Assembly (NCBI GenBank): GCA_046160485.1
Contig: JBJXGV010000012.1
Coordinates: 186,001 to 250,000 of the forward strand
Length of the DNA: 64,000 bases
Direction of reading: 5' to 3'
From: JBJXGV01 sp046160485
Lineage (GTDB): Bacteria; Orphanbacterota; Orphanbacteria; JBJXGV01
How positions within the stretch are numbered: the first letter of the stretch is position 1; every line of letters starts with the position of its first letter. Shown piece by piece: positions 8,401-16,069 of the stretch. The notes under the pieces were generated by a model, which was not told the DNA's origin, searched no databases, and saw nothing but the letters and a program-made list of their open reading frames with translations. The position numbers and the translations under genes are program-made.

Positions 8401-8588
8401 AGAAGTTTCACGCCAAGCTCCTTCGCACGCATGTGCGCCTGCACGATGCCATAGACGCCGTCGCGATCCGTGATCGCGACCGCGGGGAGCCCGAGCGCAT
8501 GCGCCTCCTCGACCATCTCTTGCGGATGGCTCGCCCCTTCGAGGAACGAAAAATTCGACTTCACCCAAAGCGGAACGTAGCCACGCAT
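5421..8588 (-). CDS. dnaE2: Error-prone DNA polymerase III alpha subunit DnaE2
   Basis: At 1055 residues this is the normal DnaE2 length. It opens with the PHP domain (VKSNFSFLEGASHPQEMV, then ITDRDGVYG). The palm carries GRGSAANSAVCYCLGIT and PDIDLDIE near residues 399-406, whose aspartates bind the catalytic metals. The C-terminal OB fold (FVNLVVWRQVF) is retained, and the C-terminus lacks the clamp-binding end of replicative DnaE1. It starts 12 bases after imuB and closes the lexA-imuA-imuB-dnaE2 cassette. In such mutasomes DnaE2 does translesion synthesis while ImuB recruits it to the beta clamp. Expression should be SOS-induced through the linked LexA. All expected motifs are present. 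Confidence 0.97.
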   Translation of the reverse strand: MRGYVPLWVKSNFSFLEGASHPQEMVEEAHALGLPAVAITDRDGVYGIVQAHMRAKELGVKLLVGAEVSIGETRRDEHADASRLRRASRKANAPRTSEEPCGARVPRGSVVLLAQDRTGYGNLCRLISMGRLRSEKGTSVVAVREVCESASGLVALCAAPHLLHGLRDAFGDRLAALCARHLRATEEPHEAALRSAAHRAGVLVAACNEVLYHTAARQPLQDILTCIRHGVTLAEAGTRLRPNAEHALKSPHAMRELFADDPASLARTLDIADRCAFSLSELRYRYPAERVPSGATEIDWLRELTMRGAAARYADGIPADTMNQLERELALIHELDYGGYFLTMREIVEFCRDNNILCQGRGSAANSAVCYCLGITAVDPVRLDLLFERFLSRERAEPPDIDLDIEHNRREEVIQWVYSRYGRRHAAMVANVVRYRGRSAVRDVGKALGLPLTALDRLSKLLGSRFADFASEDVEHVGLDRAALVNEHLMRLIEEIEDFPRHLSIHPGGFLLGHEPVDTLVPIEPATMEARTVIQWDKYSVEDLGLFKVDLLGLGALTQVHECFDLMRRHEGVDLSMATTPSGDAATFDLIGRADTVGVFQIESRAQMSMLPRLAPRTFYDLVIEVAIVRPGPIQGNMVHPYLRRRSGEEKPDYPHPSLKRVLEKTLGVPIFQEQVMKIAVLVGGYTPGEADQLRRDMAAWKSSGRIERHHDKLVGQMTANGIPPDFAENIFAQIRGFGEYGFPESHAASFALIAYVTAYLRCHHAAAFTCSLLNAQPMGFYSPATIVEDAKRHGLRVLPIDVNKSAWECTLERRDEKALAVRMGFRYVQGFGVREHDLLARAPRPYQSLDDFTRRTRLSESALAQLAQAGAFECFDLSRRDAIWAEKEAVRRGGDALPMPGGHEALANGPLFDSLSPGEQVLWDYRTSRHSTRGHPMRALRPELTSRRIPTARELNAMRDGARTQYVGMTICRQQPGTATGVTFYTLEDETGFVNLVVWRQVFERYSVAARTALLLGVSGKVQSESGVIHLIAERLWEPGFLFKPEGTTTRNFH

Positions 8589-8600
8589 GATTCGGATGAT

Positions 8601-10418
8601 TCAATCGATGAGGCCGTGCAGAAACCAACGCCGGCGGCGGCGGTCGAAGTAGGCGTAGAGGATTTCGCCGCGCCGTGTCTCGATGTAGTAGTAGTCGCGC
8701 TCGATACGCCGCAGCCACCAGCCGCCGCTCACGCGAAACGGGCCGTGCATTCGATCGACCGCGCCGTGTACGCCGAGCCAGCGGTCGGGATCGTTCGCCG
8801 GCATCGTCGGGAGCGCGACCGGCGCCGCGAAGAGCCCGCGCACGAGCGGCAGCGCGGCGGCGGGAGAATCGCTCGCGCCGCCCGCATCGCCCGCATCGCC
8901 CGCATCGCCCGCGTCGCCCGCGATGAGCACGGCATCGACGCGCCGCGGAAGCCGCGCCTCGGAGACCGGCTCCCAACGAAAGCTCGCCTCGGGAAGATGC
9001 CGCTCGACGAGCCGCGCGCACGTGACGGCGTCGGCACCGAACGCGGCCTTCACGCGCGCGATCGCGCGCCGCGCGGCATCGAGGTCGCGCCGCGCGCTCC
9101 CCTTCAGAAGCTCGAGCTGCCGCGGGTGCACGCGCACGCTCTCGAACTCGGCCGCGATCTTCTCGACGGGCGCGGCAAGCCGCGATGGCTCAAGACGCAG
9201 CCGCACCAAATCGAGAAGCTGGAGCACGTCGAGCGTGGGCGCGGCCGTCTCGATGCGTTCCTCGCGCGCGGCCGCGCCGTCGAGGCCGAGCGTGAGGCGA
9301 AGCGCCGTGATCGCCTCGCACCTCGCCTCGGTGCTAGCCGCCGCCGCGTGCAGCGCACCCTTCAGCGCGAAGAGAAGGCGATGCAGATCGTCGTCGGGCG
9401 GATCGACATCGATCTCGACGCGCACGGGCACGATGGGAAGCTCGGGCGCGAGCGGCGCCCACGCCTCGCCGCTGGCCGCCCGGTGGAGCCGCGCGGCCTC
9501 GACGCCGTAGCGCAAGAGCAGATCGCCCGCGGGAAGCCGAAGAAAGTCGCCGAGCGTGTGAACGCCGAGGAGGGCCATCTGGTCGCGCAGCGCGGGCGAG
9601 GTGTCGAGCCGCGCGAGCGGCACCGCCTCCGCCCGGCAGCGCTCATCAGCCGCGTCGCGCATCACGAGCCAACCGATACGCGTCCGTGCGACCGCGAACA
9701 CGCCATAGCGTTCGAAACCGACGGCGACGGACCCGGCGAAACCACGGCCTTCGATCGCCTCGTGAACCGTGCGCGCCCACGCGTCGAGATTAGAGAACAG
9801 CGCGTTTAAGCCATTCGCGTCGAGCCAGAACACGCCGGGGTGCTCGGCCGCCGGCTCGACGTTCGGCGAAAACCGCAAGAGCAGGACAAGCAACTCGTCG
9901 ACACCGTGCGCGATGTGCGCCTCGGGCACAACCGCCGCGCGCAGACGGCTGGTTATCGCCTCCGCTTGCCCAAAGCGCATCCCGCGCTCGACGCGAAGCG
10001 CGCGCGCCGCGCGATTCGCCCAGAGAACGCGCGCCTGCGGCCGGTCATCCTCGACGACCACAACAGCGTCGTCCTTCCATTCCGGATGCTCGCGGAGCAC
10101 AAGCTGCAGCGGCAGCGCCGGAATCGCGGCGCACGCAATGCGACTTACGGCGCCCTCGCTCCGCCCGGAGGCAACGCCGGGATCACCGCCGGCCACGACG
10201 CGTTCAACGGGTTCGATGCGTTCGACGCGCTCGACGCGTTCGACGCGTTCAACGTGCTCAACGCGTTCGACACGCTCGACGCCGCTCGCTCGCGCATTGC
10301 CATCGACGCGGCTTACCGCACGCGCCGCATCGCTACCGCAGGAGTCCGCCGCACGATCGCTCGCACCCGCGACGAGACGGCTCGCCGCGTTCTCGATTTG
10401 ATGGGAGGTGTCGGCCAT
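8601..10418 (-). CDS. imuB: ImuB, Y-family polymerase-like mutasome subunit
   Basis: The conserved body begins around residue 91 with IACAAIPALPLQLVLREHP, then VVEDDRPQARVLWANRAAR, as in ImuB proteins. These have a Y-family fold without polymerase activity and act as the hub binding DnaE2, ImuA and the beta clamp. Ahead of it is an unusual 90-residue extension holding nine VER-type tripeptides (residues 47-73). A second low-complexity stretch, GDAGDAGDAGDAG, lies in the C-terminal half. The family start would be near residue 91, but no start codon is present there (the codon is GTA), so ATG 10418 is kept, six bases after the imuA stop. C-terminal WLRRIERDYYYIETRRGEIL is also typical. The extension is either a recent expansion or an artefact of repeat slippage. 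Confidence 0.93.
   Translation of the reverse strand: MADTSHQIENAASRLVAGASDRAADSCGSDAARAVSRVDGNARASGVERVERVEHVERVERVERVERIEPVERVVAGGDPGVASGRSEGAVSRIACAAIPALPLQLVLREHPEWKDDAVVVVEDDRPQARVLWANRAARALRVERGMRFGQAEAITSRLRAAVVPEAHIAHGVDELLVLLLRFSPNVEPAAEHPGVFWLDANGLNALFSNLDAWARTVHEAIEGRGFAGSVAVGFERYGVFAVARTRIGWLVMRDAADERCRAEAVPLARLDTSPALRDQMALLGVHTLGDFLRLPAGDLLLRYGVEAARLHRAASGEAWAPLAPELPIVPVRVEIDVDPPDDDLHRLLFALKGALHAAAASTEARCEAITALRLTLGLDGAAAREERIETAAPTLDVLQLLDLVRLRLEPSRLAAPVEKIAAEFESVRVHPRQLELLKGSARRDLDAARRAIARVKAAFGADAVTCARLVERHLPEASFRWEPVSEARLPRRVDAVLIAGDAGDAGDAGDAGGASDSPAAALPLVRGLFAAPVALPTMPANDPDRWLGVHGAVDRMHGPFRVSGGWWLRRIERDYYYIETRRGEILYAYFDRRRRRWFLHGLID
8880..8924. repeat. Five tandem 9-bp units inside imuB
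   Basis: The unit GCCCGCATC repeats with small changes five times. It encodes an alternating Ala-Gly-Asp stretch in the C-terminal half of ImuB. The repeat keeps the frame, so copy-number change would only lengthen or shorten a flexible linker. Confidence 0.8.
10200..10280. repeat. Nine tandem 9-bp units inside imuB
   Basis: Variants of GCGTTCGAC repeat nine times without interruption. On the coding strand they give nine Val-Glu-Arg-like triplets (residues 47-73 of ImuB), with His, Ile and Pro variants. The drift between units suggests an older expansion. It lies in an N-terminal extension absent from the family core. Confidence 0.85.
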
Positions 10419-10424
10419 GATCGA

Positions 10425-11099
10425 TCACCGCAATCCCCACGGGCCTCGCCGCCGCGCGGGCGCGACCTCGGAGAACCCGCCGAGCTTGTCCTTGAGGATA
10501 TCGTGCTCGATCGCGAAGGCGCCGCGGTCCGTGCGCACGCGGCGCGGCTCGATCCTGAGACTGACGAGGGAGCCGAGCGAGCCTGCGCCCGCGCGCGACG
10601 CGGTGATCATGACGACACGGCTCTCGTGCTCGCGGGCAAGCGCGAGAATTCGCCCGAGCCACGCCTCGCCTCGCGGCGGCGATGGGCGCAGATCGAGCAC
10701 GACGAGCCCGATCGCTCCGGAGCGCAGAAGCATCTCGGCGGCCTTCGGCGCGGCGTAATCGCCCGAGCGCGGGGCGACATGCACGACGACAAGCGCTGCA
10801 AGATCGACGCCGCTCTCCGCGAGATCCGGCGGAAAAAGCGGGCCGCCTCGCGGCTGTACCCACGCGGCCGTCTCGCACTCGGCTTGGGCTTGGAGAACCG
10901 CGGCGACCGCGAGCGTCGTGCAGGCGGCACTCCGGCCGCCCGTCAGCTCGACGAGGCGTCCGGGCGGGAACCACAACGAGGCGCCGGCCGGTCGCCGCGC
11001 CGGAAGCGGCAGCGCTTCCGCGCCGATCCGCACACCAGCCCGCGCGCCACTCTCAACTCGTGCGCGATCCTCCGCTGCCGCACCCGCGACGCCGCGCAC
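10425..11099 (-). CDS. imuA: ImuA, RecA-like mutasome subunit
   Basis: This 224-residue protein lies between lexA and imuB, in the invariant order of the cassette. It has the RecA-like pattern of ImuA: LVELTGGRSAACTTLAVAAV in place of a Walker A loop (the GKS/T lysine is missing), then VLDLRPSPP as the Walker B-like strand, and a C-terminal LSLRIEPRR. ImuA is needed for damage-induced mutagenesis with ImuB and DnaE2. The GTG at 11099 follows the lexA TAG by eight bases, and the TGA is six bases from the imuB ATG, so the three are one transcript. Confidence 0.92.
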   Translation of the reverse strand: MRGVAGAAAEDRARVESGARAGVRIGAEALPLPARRPAGASLWFPPGRLVELTGGRSAACTTLAVAAVLQAQAECETAAWVQPRGGPLFPPDLAESGVDLAALVVVHVAPRSGDYAAPKAAEMLLRSGAIGLVVLDLRPSPPRGEAWLGRILALAREHESRVVMITASRAGAGSLGSLVSLRIEPRRVRTDRGAFAIEHDILKDKLGGFSEVAPARRRGPWGLR

Positions 11100-11107
11100 C
11101 GCGAGCC

Positions 11108-11743
11108 CTACCGCGCCCGGCCGGCACGCCGCGGCGAGCCGAGTTCGCGACGCAGCTCGATCACCTTGCCGAGCAGGGCGATCGCATCGGGCTCGGGCAT
11201 GATCGGCGCGTACTTCGGATTCGTGGCGATCAACTCGACTCGCCCGCGCGCGAGCTTGAGCCGCTTCACCGTCGCTTCATTTTCCACGAGAGCGACGACG
11301 ATTTCGCCGCTTTCGGCGCGCGGCTGCCGCCGCACGATGACGATGTCTCCCTGCAAGATTTCCGGCGCCATGCTGTCGCCGCGAACGCGCAGCGCGAACA
11401 ATTCGTCGGGCGCGAAACGCGATTGCGCGGTGATGTATTCCTCGACGTCCTGCACCGCCGCCGTGAGCGCGCCGGCTTGAACGCGGCCGAGAAGCGGGAT
11501 GAGGATCGTCGGCCGGTTCGACGGCGGCCCCGCCAAACGATGCCCGCGGTGCCGGCCGCCGCGCTCCTTCACCAAGCGGCCCTCGCTGACGAGCGCCTCG
11601 AGGTGTTCGCGCGCCGTGCCGACCGAGCGGAACTCGAACGCGTCTTGGACCTCGCGAATTGTGGGAGGCGCGCCCGTCAGCAGCCGTTCGCGAACGAAGC
11701 GGTACACGCGTTCCCGAGTTTCGCCTGGAGGAGTGCGACCCAT
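11108..11743 (-). CDS. lexA: LexA-type SOS repressor with S24 autopeptidase
   Basis: Starting at the ATG at 11743 the protein has 211 residues. The winged-helix part is at 10-60 (TIREVQDAFEFRSVGTAREH). The self-cleavage site is Ala90-Gly91 in GRVQAGALT. The catalytic serine is S124 in RGDSMAPEILQGD, and the lysine is K160 in EATVKRLKL. RecA-stimulated cleavage would derepress the downstream imuA-imuB-dnaE2. A frame extension to 11842 exists but lacks the family pattern. The recognition helix differs from E. coli LexA, so the operator is not predictable from known boxes; an imperfect inverted repeat is noted at 11756-11771. Confidence 0.95.
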   Translation of the reverse strand: MGRTPPGETRERVYRFVRERLLTGAPPTIREVQDAFEFRSVGTAREHLEALVSEGRLVKERGGRHRGHRLAGPPSNRPTILIPLLGRVQAGALTAAVQDVEEYITAQSRFAPDELFALRVRGDSMAPEILQGDIVIVRRQPRAESGEIVVALVENEATVKRLKLARGRVELIATNPKYAPIMPEPDAIALLGKVIELRRELGSPRRAGRAR

Positions 11744-11755
11744 GGCGGCACGGTA

Positions 11756-11771
11756 CCACACGTTTGTATGG
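11756..11771. promoter_or_regulatory. Candidate LexA operator upstream of lexA
   Basis: On the minus strand CCATAC, spacer AAAC, GTGTGG forms an inverted repeat with one mismatch, 13 bases before the lexA ATG. The position fits autorepression. No second copy was found in the window to support it, so this is a guess from symmetry and position. Confidence 0.25.
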
Positions 11772-11908
11772 CACGCAAGCTTTTCTTCGAACCCGATGCT
11801 CATGCACCGAGAACCGCGGTCGGGCGCGGGTCGCGCCGGCACGAGTCATCTGCTACCCTCGGCGCGCGAACTCCCGAACAACACAACTTCGAAGCGGAGG
11901 TGAGGAAC

Positions 11909-14188
11909 TTGTTGCGCACACGGATTCTGGCGCCGTTTCTCGCGGCGATACTCCTACCCGTCGCCGCGACGATCTCCCCCGCGTTCGCCGCAAGCGGCGC
12001 CTCGGAATCGCTGGCGCGGCTATTCGAAAACATCCCCGTGGAGAAGATCGAAACCGGCGTCCTCTACGATCGCGTGCTGGGGCTGTCACGAATCGGCGAC
12101 CACGACGGCAGCGAGCTATCGGCGAGCGCCACACTCTCGGAGTGGCGGCAGATCTACAGCGAGCTGTCGCGCGCGTCGCTTCGAGAGCCCGCGTGGCCAC
12201 CGCTCGAGCAGGTGATGAAGCGCGGCGGCGAGCGCGCGCAGAGCGGCGTCGTACCGATCGCTCTTCTCAACGTGCGGTACAACCGCGTGCGCGCGGACGC
12301 GATCGAGCGCGGCGCGCTCGTCGCGACGAATGGCCGGCTGGCGCTGGGCAGTGCGAACGGCGCCCCGGACGCGGCGTTCGAGACGCGCCGCGTGTTCGCG
12401 GCCGCGGCACTCGTCGAACGCACGTATCACGGCGCCGGTGTCCGCTTCCGCATCGCGAGCGACGACTACTACTCGAACGATGCGAACGCAGCGCCGCAGA
12501 GCGAACGCGGAACGATCGAAATCGACTTCGACGACGGGCGCGGATTCGTCGCGGCCGGCTTCGACCGCGATCTGCGCGTCGACTACTCGAGCGCGGGAAC
12601 GAAACACATTCGACTACGCCTCGCGACCACCGAACGCGACTCGGAACGGGCGGCGCCTCTCACTGCGAGTTTTCCATTCGAAGTCGCGAGCCTCGGTGCG
12701 CCGCTGCCCAATGACACACTCGCCATCACCGCGTCGATTCCGTACCTCGGACAAGCTGGAACGGGTTCAGCGTACGTTTACCTCGCACCGAATCACGCCG
12801 CGCTGACGAACCCGATCCTCGTGATCGAAGGCTTCGATCTCGACAACAGCATGAACTGGGACGAACTCTACGCGCTCCTCAATCGCGAGCAGCTTCTCGA
12901 GAGCCTGCGGGCGCTCGGCTATGACGCCGTCGTTCTTAATTTCACGAATGCTATCGACTACGTGCAGCGGAACTCGCTCGTCGTCGTGGAGCTAATCGAA
13001 CAGGTCGAGGCGTCGATCGATCCGTCGAGGAGCATCGCGATCGCGGGCGCCAGCATGGGCGGGCTCGCGTCGCGCTACGCGCTCGCGTACATGGAGTCGC
13101 AATCGAGGCCGAACCGCGTTCGCACATTCGTATCGTTCGACTCGCCGCAGCTCGGCGCCGACATTCCGCTCGGCATGCAATACTGGCTCGCGTTCTTCTC
13201 GGACGATTCCGCCGAAGCGGCCGCGCTTCTGGCAGCGCTCGATTCCCCCGCCGCGCGGCAGATGCTCGTCTACCACCACACGTCGCCGCCGGGCGCAACC
13301 GGGCAGAGCGATCCGCTCCGCGCGGGACTCATCGCAGACCTCGCCGCGATCGGCGATTACCCCGACGCGCCGCGGAACGTCGCGATCGCGAACGGCAGCG
13401 GCGCGCAAACGAATCAAGGATTCAACGCGGGCGCCCAGATCGTGCGCTGGGAGTACGACGGGCTCTTCGTCGACATCACGGGCAATGTCTGGTCGGTACC
13501 GAACAGCGCGAGCCAAGACATTTTTCGAGGAGAGATGCGCGTCATCTTCACGCCACCGGAGCAGCAGACGGTCACGGTCGCGGGAACGCTGCCGTACGAT
13601 GGAGCACCGGGCGGATCGCGCGCGAGCATGGCGGAGATGGACGCTGTGAGCGCGCCGTTCGGAGACATCATCGCGCTCCACCCGAGCCACTGTTTTATCC
13701 CGACCGTCAGCGCGCTCGCGCTGGCGGCACCGGACCTTTTCTACGACGTCGCGAACGACCCGCAGATCTTGCAGCAAACTCCGTTCGATGCAGTGTACTT
13801 CCCGCTTGCGAACGAAGAGCATGTGCTCATCACGCCGCAGAACGTCGCGTGGCTCCTCGCGGAACTCCAAGACGGCGTGACGAGCGTCTCGAGCGGATCG
13901 GACGCGGTGTCCGGCGCGCCACTTCGACTGAGCGCGTCGCCGAATCCCTTCGCCGACGCGACGCGGATTCGCTGGACGATGCCGAGGAGCGGCGCCGCAC
14001 GACTGGCGGTGTTCGATGCGAGCGGGCGGGAAGCCGCGGTTGTCGCCGACGCGGTGTTCGGAGCGGGGGATCACGAAGCGGACTGGGATGGACGCGATCC
14101 CTCAGGCCGCCGACTGAGCGCCGGAATCTACTTCATCGCGCTCCGGGGAGGCGATGGATCCCACGTGCGGAAGGTTCTCTTGCGCTAA
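11909..14188 (+). CDS. Secreted lipase/esterase-like alpha/beta hydrolase with FlgD-type C-terminal tail
   Basis: The start is a TTG at 11909, set by the perfect ribosome site GGAGGTGAGG at 11896-11905. A signal peptide follows (LAPFLAAILLPVAATISPAFA). The catalytic domain, about residues 300-500, has ILVIEGFDLDNSMNWDE and the nucleophile elbow GASMGG with Ser382, then FVSFDSPQLGADIP, as in PGAP1/lipase-type hydrolases. The last 85 residues are an FlgD Ig-like tail (SPNPFADATRIRW, then VFDASGREAAVV and LSAGIYFIAL), which directs or anchors proteins at the surface in FCB-group bacteria. It is 759 residues. It converges with the next gene, sharing four bases at the stops. Substrate unknown. Confidence 0.85.
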   Translation: MLRTRILAPFLAAILLPVAATISPAFAASGASESLARLFENIPVEKIETGVLYDRVLGLSRIGDHDGSELSASATLSEWRQIYSELSRASLREPAWPPLEQVMKRGGERAQSGVVPIALLNVRYNRVRADAIERGALVATNGRLALGSANGAPDAAFETRRVFAAAALVERTYHGAGVRFRIASDDYYSNDANAAPQSERGTIEIDFDDGRGFVAAGFDRDLRVDYSSAGTKHIRLRLATTERDSERAAPLTASFPFEVASLGAPLPNDTLAITASIPYLGQAGTGSAYVYLAPNHAALTNPILVIEGFDLDNSMNWDELYALLNREQLLESLRALGYDAVVLNFTNAIDYVQRNSLVVVELIEQVEASIDPSRSIAIAGASMGGLASRYALAYMESQSRPNRVRTFVSFDSPQLGADIPLGMQYWLAFFSDDSAEAAALLAALDSPAARQMLVYHHTSPPGATGQSDPLRAGLIADLAAIGDYPDAPRNVAIANGSGAQTNQGFNAGAQIVRWEYDGLFVDITGNVWSVPNSASQDIFRGEMRVIFTPPEQQTVTVAGTLPYDGAPGGSRASMAEMDAVSAPFGDIIALHPSHCFIPTVSALALAAPDLFYDVANDPQILQQTPFDAVYFPLANEEHVLITPQNVAWLLAELQDGVTSVSSGSDAVSGAPLRLSASPNPFADATRIRWTMPRSGAARLAVFDASGREAAVVADAVFGAGDHEADWDGRDPSGRRLSAGIYFIALRGGDGSHVRKVLLR

Positions 14189-15774
14189 CGCGCGGCAGGA
14201 TCGGCGCAGCTTTCGCCCGTGATGCCGTCGTCGCCGATCCGCTGCAGGAAAGTGCGATTCATGAACGAGAATCCACCCGTACCGCGCGCGCCCGGTGTGA
14301 TTCCATCTCCGCCGTCTCCCCCGCGAAACGAGCCGGTGATGTTCGTGTTTCCGAAGACAGTGACGGACGTGTCGGCGAAGACCGAGACGAACTGGTCCTG
14401 CGCCGGCACCGTCGCCGCATCCCCGCCGCCTGTGCCGCCAACCTGCGGCTCACTCGCGCAGCCGCTATACCCCGCGCCGGCGTTTCCGTAGCCATCGATG
14501 CGCAGTCGATGCAAGAGCGTGCGGCGATTGCCCCGCGACTTGATCTGCACATAGCCGCCGTCGCCGCCGAAGAATTGCGGCCGGTCCGAATCGCCGCCAT
14601 TCGCGCCGCCGAGCAACAAAACGCGCGTCACGGGCGGGATCGCGGGCGCGTTCGTCCGGCCCGTTCCCGCTGCGCCGGGCGCGCCGAGGAAAATCGACGC
14701 GTCGCCGCCGTCCCCGCCGGGTCCGCCGTTGCCGGCGGACAGAAAGACGCTCCCGCCTGCTCCGCCGCGCCCCGGGGCCTGCGGAGGGAATGGCACGACC
14801 ATCGCGGCCTCCAATTCAATCGAACCCCCGTCGCCGCCGTGCCCCGACTCCGCCCGCATGTTCTGCCCCGACGCTCCCGGCGCAACGCCATCCACGCCGC
14901 GCGCCGCCAATGAATCGCCCGCGTCGCCGCCCGCGCCGCCATTTCCGGGTAACAGCCGCGCGAGACTCACGTCGATCTCGCCCGTCGCCGAGAGGACGAT
15001 ATCGCCCGCCGCGCCGCCGTCCGACGCGGTGAACGCGCGGGTGTCGCCGACGATGAGTGTGCCGACGCGGTCGTCGCCCCCGCGCCCGCCGTCCCCCGTG
15101 CGCAGCGTGTCGCTCACGTGGACCGAGAAGAATGTCCTCGCCCCCGCCGTCGGGGTCCCCTGCACCTGATCGGCGACCGCACGCACGGCCCGAGCGGTTC
15201 CGATCTCGATCGCTCCTGAACGACCGCCTCCCGCACGCGTCGATGCGGCATCGAGAGCGCTCGTTTCGATTGTGCCGCCGATCGCGATACGCGGATTCGC
15301 AAGGGAGAACTTGAAAATGCCGGCGGCGAGAAAATCGGTGTCCGGAGGGAGCGCGATGCGACCGTCGATACCGATCCCGTTGGCCGCGACGATGAAGCTC
15401 GACGTCGCCGCGGAAATCGTCGCTTCGTCCGCGCTGCGCGCCGAGCGCGAGACTGCCATACCCGTGTCGGGCTTGATCGTCCCGCCGATCCAGATCGAGT
15501 CTTCCGCCACAAGGGTGACGGTCACCCCCGGCCGCACGCGCATCGTGCCTCGGATCGAAATCACGTCTTCCGCGAAGATCTTGACGTTCCCGGTGACGAA
15601 GCGCTCGCCCGCTTCTGGGATGTCGAAGCGCTGGAAGTGGAGGTCGCCCTCGAGCGGGCCGCTTGTACTGGGGCTCACGGGGTCGGGGTTCTGCGTTTCG
15701 CCGCAACCCGCGAACGACAGAAGCGCCCAGATCGCAAAACCAGGACGAAGAATGAGGTGCGAGAAATTTCGCAT
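14185..15774 (-). CDS. Glycine-rich lipoprotein, predicted surface adhesin-like
   Basis: The N-terminus is a lipoprotein signal with a Cys after SFAGC. Residues 40-220 read as repeated short strands (FVTGNVKIFAEDVISIRGTM, then VTLVAEDSIWIGGTI), typical of a beta-solenoid. From about 215 there are many Gly-Asp-rich loops (GDGGRGGDDR, GGAGGDAGDS, GGPGGDGGDAS, GGDGGDG), which may bind calcium or simply be flexible. No enzyme motif is seen. It is 529 residues. It ends convergently with the lipase-like gene, the two stops sharing the bases CTAA. It resembles large extracellular proteins of uncultured FCB bacteria, but I do not recognise a named family. Confidence 0.75.
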   Translation of the reverse strand: MRNFSHLILRPGFAIWALLSFAGCGETQNPDPVSPSTSGPLEGDLHFQRFDIPEAGERFVTGNVKIFAEDVISIRGTMRVRPGVTVTLVAEDSIWIGGTIKPDTGMAVSRSARSADEATISAATSSFIVAANGIGIDGRIALPPDTDFLAAGIFKFSLANPRIAIGGTIETSALDAASTRAGGGRSGAIEIGTARAVRAVADQVQGTPTAGARTFFSVHVSDTLRTGDGGRGGDDRVGTLIVGDTRAFTASDGGAAGDIVLSATGEIDVSLARLLPGNGGAGGDAGDSLAARGVDGVAPGASGQNMRAESGHGGDGGSIELEAAMVVPFPPQAPGRGGAGGSVFLSAGNGGPGGDGGDASIFLGAPGAAGTGRTNAPAIPPVTRVLLLGGANGGDSDRPQFFGGDGGYVQIKSRGNRRTLLHRLRIDGYGNAGAGYSGCASEPQVGGTGGGDAATVPAQDQFVSVFADTSVTVFGNTNITGSFRGGDGGDGITPGARGTGGFSFMNRTFLQRIGDDGITGESCADPAAR

Positions 15775-15888
15775 GATCGTGCGCGAGCCTATTGCGCGCT
15801 CCGAAAATTGTCAAACATCTTGCCATGACGAGGAACGCGATTTAGTCTTCGCGTACACGAGAAGGGAGGTGGTCTATTTGAACAAACC

Positions 15889-16047
15889 GACCCGTGAGGT
15901 GCCTGACTGCTAGGCGGTCTGTCTTCGGTTTTGTTCGGGGCGTGACCCCTCGCAGAAACCAAGCAGGCAACTAAAGCCCAGGGTTTCCCGGATTGGTCGT
16001 CCGGGATCGGCAACACCACGCCGAGAAGAAGCCCTGGGTCTCTTTTT
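15889..16047 (+). ncRNA. Candidate structured RNA ending in an intrinsic terminator
   Basis: Between the divergent lipoprotein gene and the alkyltransferase-like gene there are nested complementary arms. AGGTGCCTG (15897) pairs with CAGGCAACT (15964) with one mismatch. Inside, CTTcGGTTT (15923) pairs with AAACCAAG (15956) and GGGG (15937) with CCCC (15946). A second domain pairs CCCAGGG (15977) with CCCTGGG (16032) and encloses the perfect stem TCCCGGA/TCCGGGA (15986 and 16000). A run of five Ts ends the structure at 16043-16047. This could be a 6S-like or other small RNA, or a leader of the next gene. The class is not recognised. Confidence 0.45.
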
Positions 16048-16069
16048 GTCCCAACGTGAGGTCGCGGTG

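Noticed and set aside
8880..10280. Short tandem repeats considered as a CRISPR-like array
   Set aside because: Units are 9 bp, contiguous and in frame inside imuB; there are no spacers and no cas genes.
10682..11908. Open frame on the plus strand in front of the lipase-like gene
   Set aside because: It is antisense to imuA and lexA, has no family pattern, and the gene has a perfect ribosome site and signal peptide at 11909.
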